This document shows, one piece after another, positions 50,579-58,773 of a stretch of DNA of 64,000 nt. The notes under the pieces are model-generated. The model had not been told where the DNA came from. It did no database searches and saw only the letters and a program-made list of their open reading frames with translations. The stretch is from an uncultured Clostridia bacterium (GTDB taxonomy: Bacteria > Bacillota > Clostridia > CAKSNL01 > HGM11501): positions 62,001 to 126,000 of the forward strand of contig CAKSNL010000003.1 in assembly GCA_934476235.1 (NCBI GenBank). Reading direction: 5' to 3'. A program made the translations under genes and the position numbers. Every line of letters starts with the position of its first letter. The first letter of the stretch is position 1.

Positions 50579-50776
50579 ATGCCCGTACGTTTTAACGATA
50601 ATAAGGAGCTTGTCGCAAAAATAAAAGAGGGGCTCAAAAAGAAAAACGGATACTGCCCGTGCAAGCTTGAAATGACGCCCGATAACAAATGCATGTGCAA
50701 GGAGTTCCGCGACCAGATAGCAGACCCGGATTTTGAGGGCTACTGCCACTGCATGCTATATTATAAGAGCAAATAA
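50579..50776 (+). CDS. Small ferredoxin-thioredoxin-reductase-catalytic-like Cys-rich protein
   Basis: The 65-residue protein starts at ATG 50579 behind AAGGAG, one base after the pyrI stop. The Cys pattern NGYCPCKLEM, NKCMCKEF and GYCHCMLYY (CPC, CxC, CHC) is the arrangement that holds the [4Fe-4S] cluster and active disulfide in the catalytic chain of ferredoxin:thioredoxin reductase. It is shorter than plant FTR-beta (about 110 residues) and covers only the cluster region. As the last gene of the pyr operon, it may provide redox control or electron transfer, or simply be co-expressed. The function is unproven. Confidence 0.8.
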   Translation: MPVRFNDNKELVAKIKEGLKKKNGYCPCKLEMTPDNKCMCKEFRDQIADPDFEGYCHCMLYYKSK

Positions 50777-50786
50777 GGGGCTTCAT

Positions 50787-50825
50787 AAAAAAGAAGGCAG
50801 CGCAAAATTTACGCTGCCTTCTTTT
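50787..50825 (+). terminator. Terminator of the pyrimidine operon
   Basis: AAGAAGGCAGCG pairs with CGCTGCCTTCTT, with an AT-rich loop and a T-run. It begins about ten bases after the last stop codon. Confidence 0.9.
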
Positions 50826-50898
50826 TGTACTACCTGAAAACAGATCTATAAGGGACTTTGTCACCAAAATCCGATGCTCGCCGTACCTATTGACTAAA

Positions 50899-51072
50899 GT
50901 GATATTCCGAGCATTTGCTCGGAGTGATATTTTCCTTTCGGAAAGTGATAGAAAAGCCGTTCGGCTTTTGTGATATTGTATTCGTCCAATTAAACTGCCT
51001 CGCGGGCAATATCACTATGCAAAGCATAATATAACTGCGAAGCAATATCACTCGCCGTCAGGCGAATACAAC
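50899..51072. repeat. GTGATATT multi-hairpin repeat element
   Basis: GTGATATT (or GTGATA) separates short hairpins CCGAGC/GCTCGG, TTTCC/GGAAA and AAAAGCC/GGCTTTT on the left. The mirror AATATCAC separates GCCTC/CGGGC-like, ATGC/GCAT and TGCG/AGCA-like hairpins on the right. GTATTCG (50977) and CGAATAC (51063) also mirror each other. The whole 174 bases fold as a palindromic multi-arm structure. No gene lies in this 338-base gap. Confidence 0.65.
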
Positions 51073-51105
51073 TGGGGCGCACTCCGAAAGGAAGTGCGCC
51101 CCAGT
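51071..51105 (-). terminator. Hairpin downstream of metI
   Basis: A perfect 13-bp stem, ACTGGGGCGCACT/AGTGCGCCCCAGT, lies ten bases beyond the metI stop on the minus strand. There is no T-run, so it may stabilise the 3' end rather than terminate strongly. Confidence 0.5.
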
Positions 51106-51114
51106 AAGGCATTT

Positions 51115-51831
51115 TTAGCTTTTTAAGCGCTTGTCGCTCTTTTTCGCCGCGTTCGTTCCGAAATACTGCAAAAGCTGAACGATGACGATTAAAAGGATAA
51201 CGGCGGTCAGCATTATAAGATACTGATATCTGTAGTAGCCGTAGTTTATCGCAATCTTGCCCAGTCCGCCGCCGCCGATGATACCGCTCATCGCGGAGTA
51301 GCCCAAAATAGTCGTCACCGCGATGGTGAGGTTTGAAATGAGCGAGGGCATGGACTCCGGGATGATAACCTTTGTTATTATCTGCATCGGCGTTGCGCCC
51401 ATGCTCTGCGCAGCCTCGATAATATTGGGGTTGACTTCGCGGAGGCTGCTTTCGGCAAGCCTTGCCACAAATGGGAATGACGCGATAACAAGGGGAACCA
51501 TGGAAGCGACCGTGCCGACCGATGTGCCGACTATCGCGCGGGTTAAGGGAATTACCATTATCATTAAGATAAGGAATGGCACGCTTCTTAAAAGGTTGAT
51601 TACTGTGCCGATTATCCATAAAAGCCACGAGGGGAGCGGGCGCACGCCGCCTTTTTCGCCGGCGACGAGCAGTATTCCCAAGGGAAGCCCGATGATGACC
51701 GCGAAAAGCGTTGATAAAAGCGTTACGTATATCGTTTCCCAGGTCGCGATGAGAAACTCGGACTTGAACACGGAAACGAACTTTTCAACCTCATTGGGCG
51801 AGAAAAAATTATTCAGCAACGTCATAATCAT
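51115..51831 (-). CDS. metI: Methionine ABC transporter permease
   Basis: The 238-residue membrane protein starts at ATG 51831, nine bases after GAGGAGG. It has about five membrane segments, and its cytoplasmic ABC-coupling loop is found in IIEAAQSMGATPMQIITKV. The sequence NLTIAVTTILGYSAMSGIIG is typical of MetI. It forms the channel for methionine with MetN, whose gene overlaps by 23 bases. The lipoprotein MetQ that delivers substrate is not in this window, so the substrate is inferred from family only. Confidence 0.9.
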   Translation of the reverse strand: MIMTLLNNFFSPNEVEKFVSVFKSEFLIATWETIYVTLLSTLFAVIIGLPLGILLVAGEKGGVRPLPSWLLWIIGTVINLLRSVPFLILMIMVIPLTRAIVGTSVGTVASMVPLVIASFPFVARLAESSLREVNPNIIEAAQSMGATPMQIITKVIIPESMPSLISNLTIAVTTILGYSAMSGIIGGGGLGKIAINYGYYRYQYLIMLTAVILLIVIVQLLQYFGTNAAKKSDKRLKS

Positions 51832-52831
51832 CGTCCGTGACCTCCTCTGCAATAACATCGGTAATTTTTGTTAAATATTCCTTTGCGGCATAAAACGTTT
51901 CGTCAGAATCCGGGAGCCCCAAAAGCATGTTACCGTACACCTTGTCGCCGATAATCTTTGTTGACGCGGCGAGAATGTTTGCCGCAATGCCCTTATCTAT
52001 CGCCATCTGGGTGATTAAGGGCTTTCCCGCGGCATATGCGCCGTTAAATACAATTCTTATTCTGCGCTCGCCGGGGTTTTTAACGGGATTGTTCGACCCG
52101 TCGGGGAACACTAACCGCTTTGCCGCGGCGGACTTGGGAGCGGAGAAAACATCGCTCACCAGCCCCTCCTCAACGACGTGACCGCCGTCCAAAATAGCAA
52201 CGTGGGTGCAGATTTCTTCGACAACGCTCATCTGATGCGTTATAATGATGACAGTTATGCCCATTTTTTTGTTGATGTCTTTTATAAGCTCCAGAATAGA
52301 ATGTGTCGTCTGCGGGTCAAGCGCGCTTGTCGCCTCGTCGCAGAGGAGCACCTCAGGATCCGTCGCAAGAGCGCGGGCAATGGCGATTCTCTGCTGCTGA
52401 CCGCCGGAAAGCTGAGCCGGATATGCGTTCGCCTTGTCCGGAAGTCCGACGATCTCTAATAGCTCCAACGCTCTTTTTTTAGCCTCCGACTTTTTAACGC
52501 CGGCAAGCTCCAAAGGAAAGCAGATGTTTTTAAGGCATGTCCTCTGCATAAGAAGGTTAAAGGACTGGAAAATCATCGTGACCTTTCTTCTTACTCTGCG
52601 AAGCTCGGGCTGAGTAAGGGCGCACATGTCCTCGCCGTTTATCAAAACGGTTCCCTTTGTCGGGCGTTCAAGCATATTTATGCACCGCACAAGCGTGCTC
52701 TTTCCGGCACCGCTCATGCCGATAATGCCGTAAATGTCGCCGTCGTTGACAGTCAGGTTAACGTCCGACAGTGCGTCAAAATCCTCGCCGTTAACCTTGA
52801 ATGTTTTTTGAAGATCCTTGATTTCTATCAT
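51809..52831 (-). CDS. metN: Methionine ABC transporter ATP-binding protein with NIL domain
   Basis: The 340-residue protein starts at ATG 52831 after CGGAG. Walker A is GMSGAGKSTLVRCINML, the signature motif LSGGQQQRIAIARAL and Walker B VLLCDEATSALD. The C-terminal NIL domain (about 250-325) binds methionine and inhibits transport in the family. This domain order identifies MetN. There is no S-box, Met T-box or other leader in the 244 bases upstream. Confidence 0.92.
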   Translation of the reverse strand: MIEIKDLQKTFKVNGEDFDALSDVNLTVNDGDIYGIIGMSGAGKSTLVRCINMLERPTKGTVLINGEDMCALTQPELRRVRRKVTMIFQSFNLLMQRTCLKNICFPLELAGVKKSEAKKRALELLEIVGLPDKANAYPAQLSGGQQQRIAIARALATDPEVLLCDEATSALDPQTTHSILELIKDINKKMGITVIIITHQMSVVEEICTHVAILDGGHVVEEGLVSDVFSAPKSAAAKRLVFPDGSNNPVKNPGERRIRIVFNGAYAAGKPLITQMAIDKGIAANILAASTKIIGDKVYGNMLLGLPDSDETFYAAKEYLTKITDVIAEEVTDDDYDVAE

Positions 52832-53025
52832 ATAAAACACTCCGTTTAAATGTTAATACTTGTATGATAGCATTTTGAGCCCCTTTTGTCAAGAAATTTA
52901 GCTTGCCGAAGCGGCAGAATAGGACGCATACGATAAAAATACATCAAAAAGTTGCCTTCATTTTAAATTCGATTGGTGAAAAAGCTATTTTGAATTAATT
53001 TATAGCAAATAAAAATGATATATCG

Positions 53026-53054
53026 TTGACAATTTATATCATAAATGCTATACT
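53026..53054 (+). promoter_or_regulatory. Promoter of the aromatic amino-acid operon
   Basis: TTGACA (53026-53031), 17 bases, TATACT (53049-53054). The start of the first gene is 21 bases on. The overlapping sequence ATATATCG/TATATCATA may hold an operator, but no strict palindrome stands out. There is no T-box or leader-peptide space. Confidence 0.85.
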
Positions 53055-53075
53055 CAAGTTTAAGGAGGCGGTTAT

Positions 53076-53870
53076 ATGGAAGATACCCTATGCATCGCAA
53101 GAATGAAGAGTATGAAAAAAACCGCAAAAAAGGCTGAGGCAAGGCTTATCGACACGGTGCTTTGCCATGTGTCCGACATAGAAAGCTGCACGATAAGCTC
53201 GCTCGCGGCTGAGGCGGATGTCAGCTATGCGACGGTCTGCCGTATGCTTGAAAAAATCGGCGTGTCCGGCTTTAAGGAGTTTAAAAAGGTTTTATCCTCC
53301 GCGCCCGAAAAGGAAGAAAAGAAAACCGGCTCATCGTGCGACAATGCCGCGATATGCGACAAGGTCTGCTCGGACTCTGAAAAAATGGTCGCAAACTGTA
53401 AAAAGAGCCTTAAAAACGGAGTTCTTGACAAGGCGGTGGAGGCGCTCTCCGGCGCGGGAACGGTGATGTTTACAGGGCTCGGCGCGTCCGCAGTGGCGGC
53501 GCGGTACGCATATATCGGTTTTTTGGGCATACTTCCGCAGTGCTTTTTCAGCAACGATATGATAATGGCGAAAATGAAGGCTTCGCTGCTTAATAAGGGG
53601 GACGTGCTTTTCGCCGTTTCCTCGTCGGGCAAAACAAAGCCGGTGACCGAGGCGGCAAAGATCGCAAGAAGCTCCGGCGCGGCGGTTATAAGCCTGACGG
53701 ACGATAAAAATTCCCCGCTTTCGGACGTTTCGGATATCGTGATTGATTCCGGCGCGGAGGGGAAAAACAATTACGAGGTCGACATCCCGCTTATCCAGGG
53801 GCAGATAACCGCGATAAATGTCCTCTACACCTGCGTATACAAAAAAATTAAAAACGAAAAACAAAATTAA
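53076..53870 (+). CDS. MurR/RpiR-family transcriptional regulator
   Basis: The 264-residue protein has an N-terminal HTH_6 domain (about 15-85) with ISSLAAEADVSYATVCRML and EKIGVSGFKEFK. A C-terminal SIS domain (about 115-250) contains FTGLGASAVAARYAYIGFL and AVSSSGKTKPVTEAAKIA. SIS domains bind phosphosugars. As the first gene of an operon for aromatic synthesis, it may sense erythrose-4-phosphate or another pentose-pathway intermediate and control the pathway that uses it. That is inference. The downstream pheA starts 13 bases after its stop. Confidence 0.9.
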   Translation: MEDTLCIARMKSMKKTAKKAEARLIDTVLCHVSDIESCTISSLAAEADVSYATVCRMLEKIGVSGFKEFKKVLSSAPEKEEKKTGSSCDNAAICDKVCSDSEKMVANCKKSLKNGVLDKAVEALSGAGTVMFTGLGASAVAARYAYIGFLGILPQCFFSNDMIMAKMKASLLNKGDVLFAVSSSGKTKPVTEAAKIARSSGAAVISLTDDKNSPLSDVSDIVIDSGAEGKNNYEVDIPLIQGQITAINVLYTCVYKKIKNEKQN

Positions 53871-53883
53871 AGGGGCGGTTAAA

Positions 53884-54993
53884 TTGACAAAGCTTGATGA
53901 TGCAAGAAATGAAATAAATGGCGTTGACGAAAAAATGGCAGAGCTTTTCGAGCGCAGAATGAAGGCGGTATCTGACGTTGCCGCATATAAGATAGAGAAC
54001 GGGCTTCAGGTGTTTGACGCGTCGAGAGAAGCGTTCGTTATCGAAAAGAACTTAAAATACATAAAGGATGACGCCTTAAAAAGCTATTACACGGACTTTA
54101 TCGAAAACACGATGAGAATATCCAAAAATTATCAGAGAAGGCTAATCGGCGGAAGAACCGTTGCATATGCCGGAGTGCCCGGAGCATTTGCGCATGAGGC
54201 GGCGATGGAGATATTCGAAAAGGCGATCTATAAGCCGTTTTCCAATTTTAAAAAGGCATACGAGGCGGTCGAGTCCGGCGAGTGCGACTGTGCGGTGCTT
54301 CCGATTGAGAACAGCTTTGCCGGCGACGTGGCGCAGGTAATGGATCTTGCGTTCTTCGGCGACCTTCATATAACCGGTATATATGACCTTGAGATAACGC
54401 ATAACCTTTTGGCAAAGCCCGGCACGAAAAAAGAGGATATAAAAACCGTGGTGAGCCATTCTCAGGCGCTTTCCCAGTGCGAAAAATACATTGATGAAAA
54501 TTCGCTAAAAACGCGCGAGTGCGAAAACACCGCGGTTGCCGCAAAGCTCTGCTCCTCGGGTGAGGATAAATCGGTCGGCGCAATCGCAAGCGCCGCCGCG
54601 GCAAAGATATATTCGCTTGATATCATAGAGGCGAACATCAACCAGAGCAGCAACAACACAACAAGGTTTGCGGTGTTCTCCAAGGCGCCCAATTCCGATT
54701 CTGAGTTAAACAAGCACTTCGTGATGTTCTTCACGGTAAAGAACGAGGCGGGAGCGCTCGGCGAGGCAATAAGAACCATCGGAAAATACGGCTATAACTT
54801 AAAGGCGTTAAAGAGCCGCCCGACTAAGGAGCTCATCTGGGACTATTACTTCTATGCGGAAGGAACGGGTTCGCTCATCGGCGGAAACGGGGAGAAAATG
54901 CTTTTGGAGCTTAAAAAGGTGTGCAACGAAATAAAGGTTGCCGGAAGCTTTGAAAAAGAAGTTAAATTAAAGGACGGCGGTGATGTAAAATGA
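53884..54993 (+). CDS. pheA: Bifunctional chorismate mutase / prephenate dehydratase
   Basis: The 369-residue protein starts at TTG 53884 behind AGGGGCGG; the longer frame overlaps the regulator and lacks a ribosome site. The AroQ-type chorismate mutase (about 1-85) has DDARNEINGVDEKMAELFERR. The dehydratase domain (about 95-275) has VAYAGVPGAFAHEAAM and TRFAVFSK. The ACT domain (about 285-360) with NEAGALGEAI and LKSRPTK would bind phenylalanine for feedback control. It converts chorismate to phenylpyruvate. It overlaps the aroB start by four bases. Confidence 0.93.
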   Translation: MTKLDDARNEINGVDEKMAELFERRMKAVSDVAAYKIENGLQVFDASREAFVIEKNLKYIKDDALKSYYTDFIENTMRISKNYQRRLIGGRTVAYAGVPGAFAHEAAMEIFEKAIYKPFSNFKKAYEAVESGECDCAVLPIENSFAGDVAQVMDLAFFGDLHITGIYDLEITHNLLAKPGTKKEDIKTVVSHSQALSQCEKYIDENSLKTRECENTAVAAKLCSSGEDKSVGAIASAAAAKIYSLDIIEANINQSSNNTTRFAVFSKAPNSDSELNKHFVMFFTVKNEAGALGEAIRTIGKYGYNLKALKSRPTKELIWDYYFYAEGTGSLIGGNGEKMLLELKKVCNEIKVAGSFEKEVKLKDGGDVK

Positions 54994-56006
54994 AGCTTAC
55001 CGTAGAGCTCGGGAAAGACAGCTACGATATCACAATCGAAAAAAACGCGATAAAAAGGGCGGGGGAGCTTTTCAATCTTAAAAGAAAGGTTATGATAGTG
55101 ACGGATTCGCTCGTTCCCGAAGAGTATGCCGACACGGTGTACGATGAATGTAAGGAGCCTTACATCACGGTGCTTCCCGCGGGCGAGGAGAATAAGGATT
55201 TTGACACGATGGGCGTTATAATAAGATGCCTTTTGGAAAACGGATTCACGCGGGACGATGCAATAGTTGCGGTCGGCGGCGGCGTGGTCGGCGATATGGC
55301 GGGGTTTGCCGCCGCGGTCTACATGCGCGGAATTGATTTTTACAATATCCCGACGACGGTGCTTTCGCAGATGGATTCCTCCATCGGGGGCAAGACCGCG
55401 GTTGATTTTAATGAGTATAAAAACGTTGTCGGCGCGTTCTACCAGCCCAAGGGCGTTATAATCGACCCCGTATTGATTGAAACGCTGCCTGACGATGAGG
55501 TCGCGTCCGGTCTTGCCGAAAGCGTGAAAATGGCGGCGACGTTTGATGAGGAGCTCTTTAAGATTTTCGAGACCGAGGAGGAGCCGATGGACCGCTACGA
55601 GGAGATCGTCACCCGCTCGCTCATGATAAAGAAAAAGGTCGTTGAAGAGGATACGAAGGAAAACGGCATAAGAAAGGTGTTAAATTTCGGGCACACAATA
55701 GGTCACGCGATTGAGACTACCTCTGGGCTCGGCACCTTAACGCACGGCGGATGTGTCGCGCTGGGCATGATGTACACCTCGTCCGGCGAGGCGAAGGAGC
55801 GCATAAGAAACGTGCTTTTAAACCTTGAATTAAGAACGCGGTATAAAATATCAAAGGACAAGGTGCTCTCCGCCGTAAAGCACGACAAAAAGTCGCACGG
55901 CGATAAGGTGAGCATGGTGTTCTGCGATAAGATAGGCACATACAGAATAGAGGACAAAACGTTTGACGAGATAAAAGAGATAATTGAAAAGGAGAATGCC
56001 GTATGA
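54990..56006 (+). CDS. aroB: 3-Dehydroquinate synthase
   Basis: The 338-residue NAD+- and zinc- (or cobalt-) dependent enzyme performs step 2 of the shikimate pathway. VAVGGGVVGDMAGFAA, TTVLSQMDSSIGGKTAVD and the metal-binding region KVLNFGHTIGHAIE are intact. The C-terminal YRIEDKTFDEI end is normal. It lies between pheA and aroC, each overlapping by four bases (ATGA). Confidence 0.95.
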   Translation: MKLTVELGKDSYDITIEKNAIKRAGELFNLKRKVMIVTDSLVPEEYADTVYDECKEPYITVLPAGEENKDFDTMGVIIRCLLENGFTRDDAIVAVGGGVVGDMAGFAAAVYMRGIDFYNIPTTVLSQMDSSIGGKTAVDFNEYKNVVGAFYQPKGVIIDPVLIETLPDDEVASGLAESVKMAATFDEELFKIFETEEEPMDRYEEIVTRSLMIKKKVVEEDTKENGIRKVLNFGHTIGHAIETTSGLGTLTHGGCVALGMMYTSSGEAKERIRNVLLNLELRTRYKISKDKVLSAVKHDKKSHGDKVSMVFCDKIGTYRIEDKTFDEIKEIIEKENAV

Positions 56007-57094
56007 GAAATTCGTTCGGTGACAATATAACGCTTTCCGTATTCGGCGAAAGCCACGGCGCGGCAATCGGCGCGCTCATTGATTCTCCGCCTCCGGGACT
56101 TACGGTCTCCGGCGAGGAAATAGCGTTTTACTTGACAAAGCGCCGCCCGTCGGGGCAGATATCCACCGCGCGGAGGGAAAAGGACGAATTTAGAATCCTG
56201 AGCGGCGTTTATAACGGCAAAACGACCGGAACGCCCGTCATGATAGAGATTCCGAATGAGGATAAAAGAAGCGGCGACTATAAGGAGATATCGACGCTTG
56301 CCCGCCCGTCGCACGCGGACGCGGCGGCGTACTTAAAATACCACGGCTTTGAGGACAGAAGGGGCGGAGGGCACTTCAGCGGAAGAGTCACCGCCGCGAT
56401 CGTTGCCGCGGGCGCGCTTTTTATGCCGGCGCTTAACAAAAAGGGCATAAAAATCGGAACTCACGTTTTAAAATGCGCCGGAATATCGGACCGTGAGTTT
56501 TCAGATTATGATAAGGACATTGAAAAGCTAAGACCCATGAATTTCCCCGTGCTCTCGGACGAGGCGGGGGAGAAAATGAAGGAAAAAATAGCCGAGGCGA
56601 AGAATAATTCAGACTCTGTCGGCGGCGTTGCGGAAACCGTAATCACGGGGCTCATGCCGGGACTCGGCGAGCCGTACTTTGACAGTGTGGAAAGCCGCCT
56701 TTCGCACGCCTTGTTTTCGCTCGGCGGAGTTAAGGGAATCGAGTTCGGCAAGGGCTTTGCAATAGCCGATATGGCGGGCAGCGAGGCGAACGACCCCGTT
56801 TATTCGGAAAACGGCAAAATCTTTACAAAAACAAACAATAACGGCGGAATAAACGGCGGAATAACAAACGGCATGCCCGTTATCTTCCGCATCGCGGTAA
56901 AGCCCACGCCCTCCGTTGCGAGGGTGCAGGACACGGTTGACTTTGTCACCGGCGAAAATCAAAAGATAGAAATTAAGGGAAGGCACGACCCCTGCATCTG
57001 CCACAGGGTCGCGGTCGTTTCGGAGTGCCTGACCGCGTTCGTCATAGCGGACATACTGACCGGACGCTTCGGCACGGACTATCTTGCGCTTTAA
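56003..57094 (+). CDS. aroC: Chorismate synthase
   Basis: The 363-residue enzyme forms chorismate from EPSP with reduced FMN. Signatures are FGESHGAAIGALIDSPPPG, the YLTKRRPSGQISTARREKDE flavin region (read in parts) and GRHDPCICHRVAVV near the end. Start ATG 56003 follows AAAAGGAG. No flavin reductase domain is fused. Normal length. Confidence 0.95.
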   Translation: MRNSFGDNITLSVFGESHGAAIGALIDSPPPGLTVSGEEIAFYLTKRRPSGQISTARREKDEFRILSGVYNGKTTGTPVMIEIPNEDKRSGDYKEISTLARPSHADAAAYLKYHGFEDRRGGGHFSGRVTAAIVAAGALFMPALNKKGIKIGTHVLKCAGISDREFSDYDKDIEKLRPMNFPVLSDEAGEKMKEKIAEAKNNSDSVGGVAETVITGLMPGLGEPYFDSVESRLSHALFSLGGVKGIEFGKGFAIADMAGSEANDPVYSENGKIFTKTNNNGGINGGITNGMPVIFRIAVKPTPSVARVQDTVDFVTGENQKIEIKGRHDPCICHRVAVVSECLTAFVIADILTGRFGTDYLAL

Positions 57095-57107
57095 GGGGGA
57101 GGAGCAG

Positions 57108-58361
57108 ATGGAATACGGATGCATCGGCAAAAAGCTGGGGCACAGCTTTTCGAAGGATATTCATTCCCTCTTGGCGGACTATAAATACGAGCTTTGCGAA
57201 ATTCCGGAAGACGGGCTTTCCGCTTTCATGGAAAAGGCGGACTTTAAGGCGATAAACGTGACTATTCCTTATAAGGAAAAGGTGATTCCGTTTCTTTATG
57301 AAATAAGCCCGGAGGCTAAGGCAATCGGCGCTGTCAACACCATCGTAAAAAAGGACGGGCGGCTTTTCGGATACAACACCGACTTTGCGGGAATGAGGAG
57401 CCTTTTTATAAAAACGGGGATTGACCCCTCCGGCAAAAAGGCGCTCATATTGGGCACAGGCGGAACGAGCAGAACGGCGGACGCGGTGTTAAAAGACCTC
57501 GGCGCGAAAAAGATAATAAAGGTCTCGCGCACGGAAAAGGACGGGGCGGTAAGCTACGAAAGGGCGTATAAGGAACATAATGACGCCGGAATAATCGTTA
57601 ACACGACCCCGTCGGGAATGTTTCCGGAAACCGAGGGCACTCCGATAGACGTAAACCGTTTTGACCGCCTTACTGGCGTTATCGACGCGGTGTATAACCC
57701 CCTTCGCACAAACCTCGTGTTAAATGCGAAAAAGCGGGGAATTAAAGCGTCGGGCGGGCTTTATATGCTTGTTGCCCAGGCGTTTTACGCGTACCGTTAC
57801 TTTACCGGCGACGGGGGCGACGAGAGCATGATAGATAAGATATATAAAAAGATACTGTCCGAAAAGGAAAACATTGTGCTTATCGGCATGCCGGGCTCGG
57901 GGAAAACGACGCTCGGGAAAATAATTGCCGAAAAAACGGGAAAGGCGTTTTTTGACTCCGACGACGAGATTAAAAAAATGTTTTCCTCATCGCCCGGAAA
58001 GATTATTAGCTCCGAGGGCGAGGAGGCTTTCAGAGAAAAGGAAATGAAGGCAATAAAGGAGCTTTCGGACCGCACCGGCGCGGTGATAGCGACCGGCGGG
58101 GGCGCGGTGTTAAAAGAGGAAAACGTACGGGCACTTAGCCGCAGCGGCAAAATTGTCTTTATCGACCGACCGATAGAATTTATCACGCCGACGGCGGACC
58201 GCCCGCTTTCAAGCGACAGCGAAAAGCTTAAGGCGCGCTATAAGGAGCGGTATCCGGTCTACTCTGCCGCGGCGGACAAAATAATTATCCCCGGGAAAAA
58301 CAGAGAGGAAAACGCCGAAAAAATAATAAGGAGTGTTTCGGGTGAAGATACTTGTAATTAA
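57108..58361 (+). CDS. aroE: Shikimate dehydrogenase-shikimate kinase fusion
   Basis: The 417-residue protein starts at ATG 57108 behind GGGGAGGAG. Residues about 1-245 form AroE: KKLGHSFSKDIHSLLADY, KAINVTIPYKEKVIPFL with the catalytic Lys, and ILGTGGTSRTADAVL for NADP. Residues about 250-417 form AroK: IVLIGMPGSGKTTLGKII (P-loop), FFDSDDEIK and VIATGGGAVLKEE. The frame is open across the junction with no ribosome site, so this is a true fusion and not a frameshift. It catalyses two consecutive steps. The two activities are separate genes in most bacteria. Confidence 0.94.
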   Translation: MEYGCIGKKLGHSFSKDIHSLLADYKYELCEIPEDGLSAFMEKADFKAINVTIPYKEKVIPFLYEISPEAKAIGAVNTIVKKDGRLFGYNTDFAGMRSLFIKTGIDPSGKKALILGTGGTSRTADAVLKDLGAKKIIKVSRTEKDGAVSYERAYKEHNDAGIIVNTTPSGMFPETEGTPIDVNRFDRLTGVIDAVYNPLRTNLVLNAKKRGIKASGGLYMLVAQAFYAYRYFTGDGGDESMIDKIYKKILSEKENIVLIGMPGSGKTTLGKIIAEKTGKAFFDSDDEIKKMFSSSPGKIISSEGEEAFREKEMKAIKELSDRTGAVIATGGGAVLKEENVRALSRSGKIVFIDRPIEFITPTADRPLSSDSEKLKARYKERYPVYSAAADKIIIPGKNREENAEKIIRSVSGEDTCN

Positions 58362-58773
58362 CGGACCGAATATTAACATGCTCGGAATAAGGGAAAAGGA
58401 AATTTACGGCAGCGAAAGCTATGACGACCTTTGCGCCATGATAAAAAAGCACGCGGAGAAAATCGGCGCCGAGGTAAAGCTTTTTCAGTCAAACCACGAG
58501 GGCGATATTGTGGACGAGATACAAAAAGCCTATAAGGTTTTTGACGGAATAGTGATAAACCCCGCGGCATACACCCACACCAGCGTCGCGATTTTGGACG
58601 CGCTTTCTGCGGTGAAGATTCCGACCGTTGAGGTGCACATTTCGGACGTTTCGAAAAGAGAGGATTTCAGGCAGATAAGCTATGTGAGGCTTGTCGCGGT
58701 AAAGACGGTCATGGGCAAGGGCTTTTCGGGCTATCTTGAGGCGATGGACTTTCTTTCGGAGAACGCAAAATGA
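58342..58773 (+). CDS. aroQ: Type II 3-dehydroquinate dehydratase
   Basis: The 143-residue enzyme starts at GTG 58342, eight bases after AAGGAG, inside the end of the fusion gene. It dehydrates 3-dehydroquinate in the shikimate pathway. LVINGPNINMLGIREKEIYG has the catalytic Tyr region, QSNHEGDIVDEI and NPAAYTHTSVAILDAL hold the active site, and EVHISDVSKREDFR binds product. Length is typical for the dodecameric type II family. Confidence 0.95.
   Translation: MKILVINGPNINMLGIREKEIYGSESYDDLCAMIKKHAEKIGAEVKLFQSNHEGDIVDEIQKAYKVFDGIVINPAAYTHTSVAILDALSAVKIPTVEVHISDVSKREDFRQISYVRLVAVKTVMGKGFSGYLEAMDFLSENAK

Noticed and set aside
50899..51072. CRISPR array, because of regularly spaced GTGATATT units
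   Set aside because: The repeat is only eight bases, spacers are self-complementary and the array is mirror-symmetric. No cas gene is nearby.
52832..53025. SAM riboswitch ahead of metN
   Set aside because: No S-box core or terminator is visible in either direction.
57108..58361. Sequencing frameshift joining separate aroE and aroK genes
   Set aside because: The junction is in frame with a normal linker, and no internal start or ribosome site is seen at about 57860. Both domains are complete.
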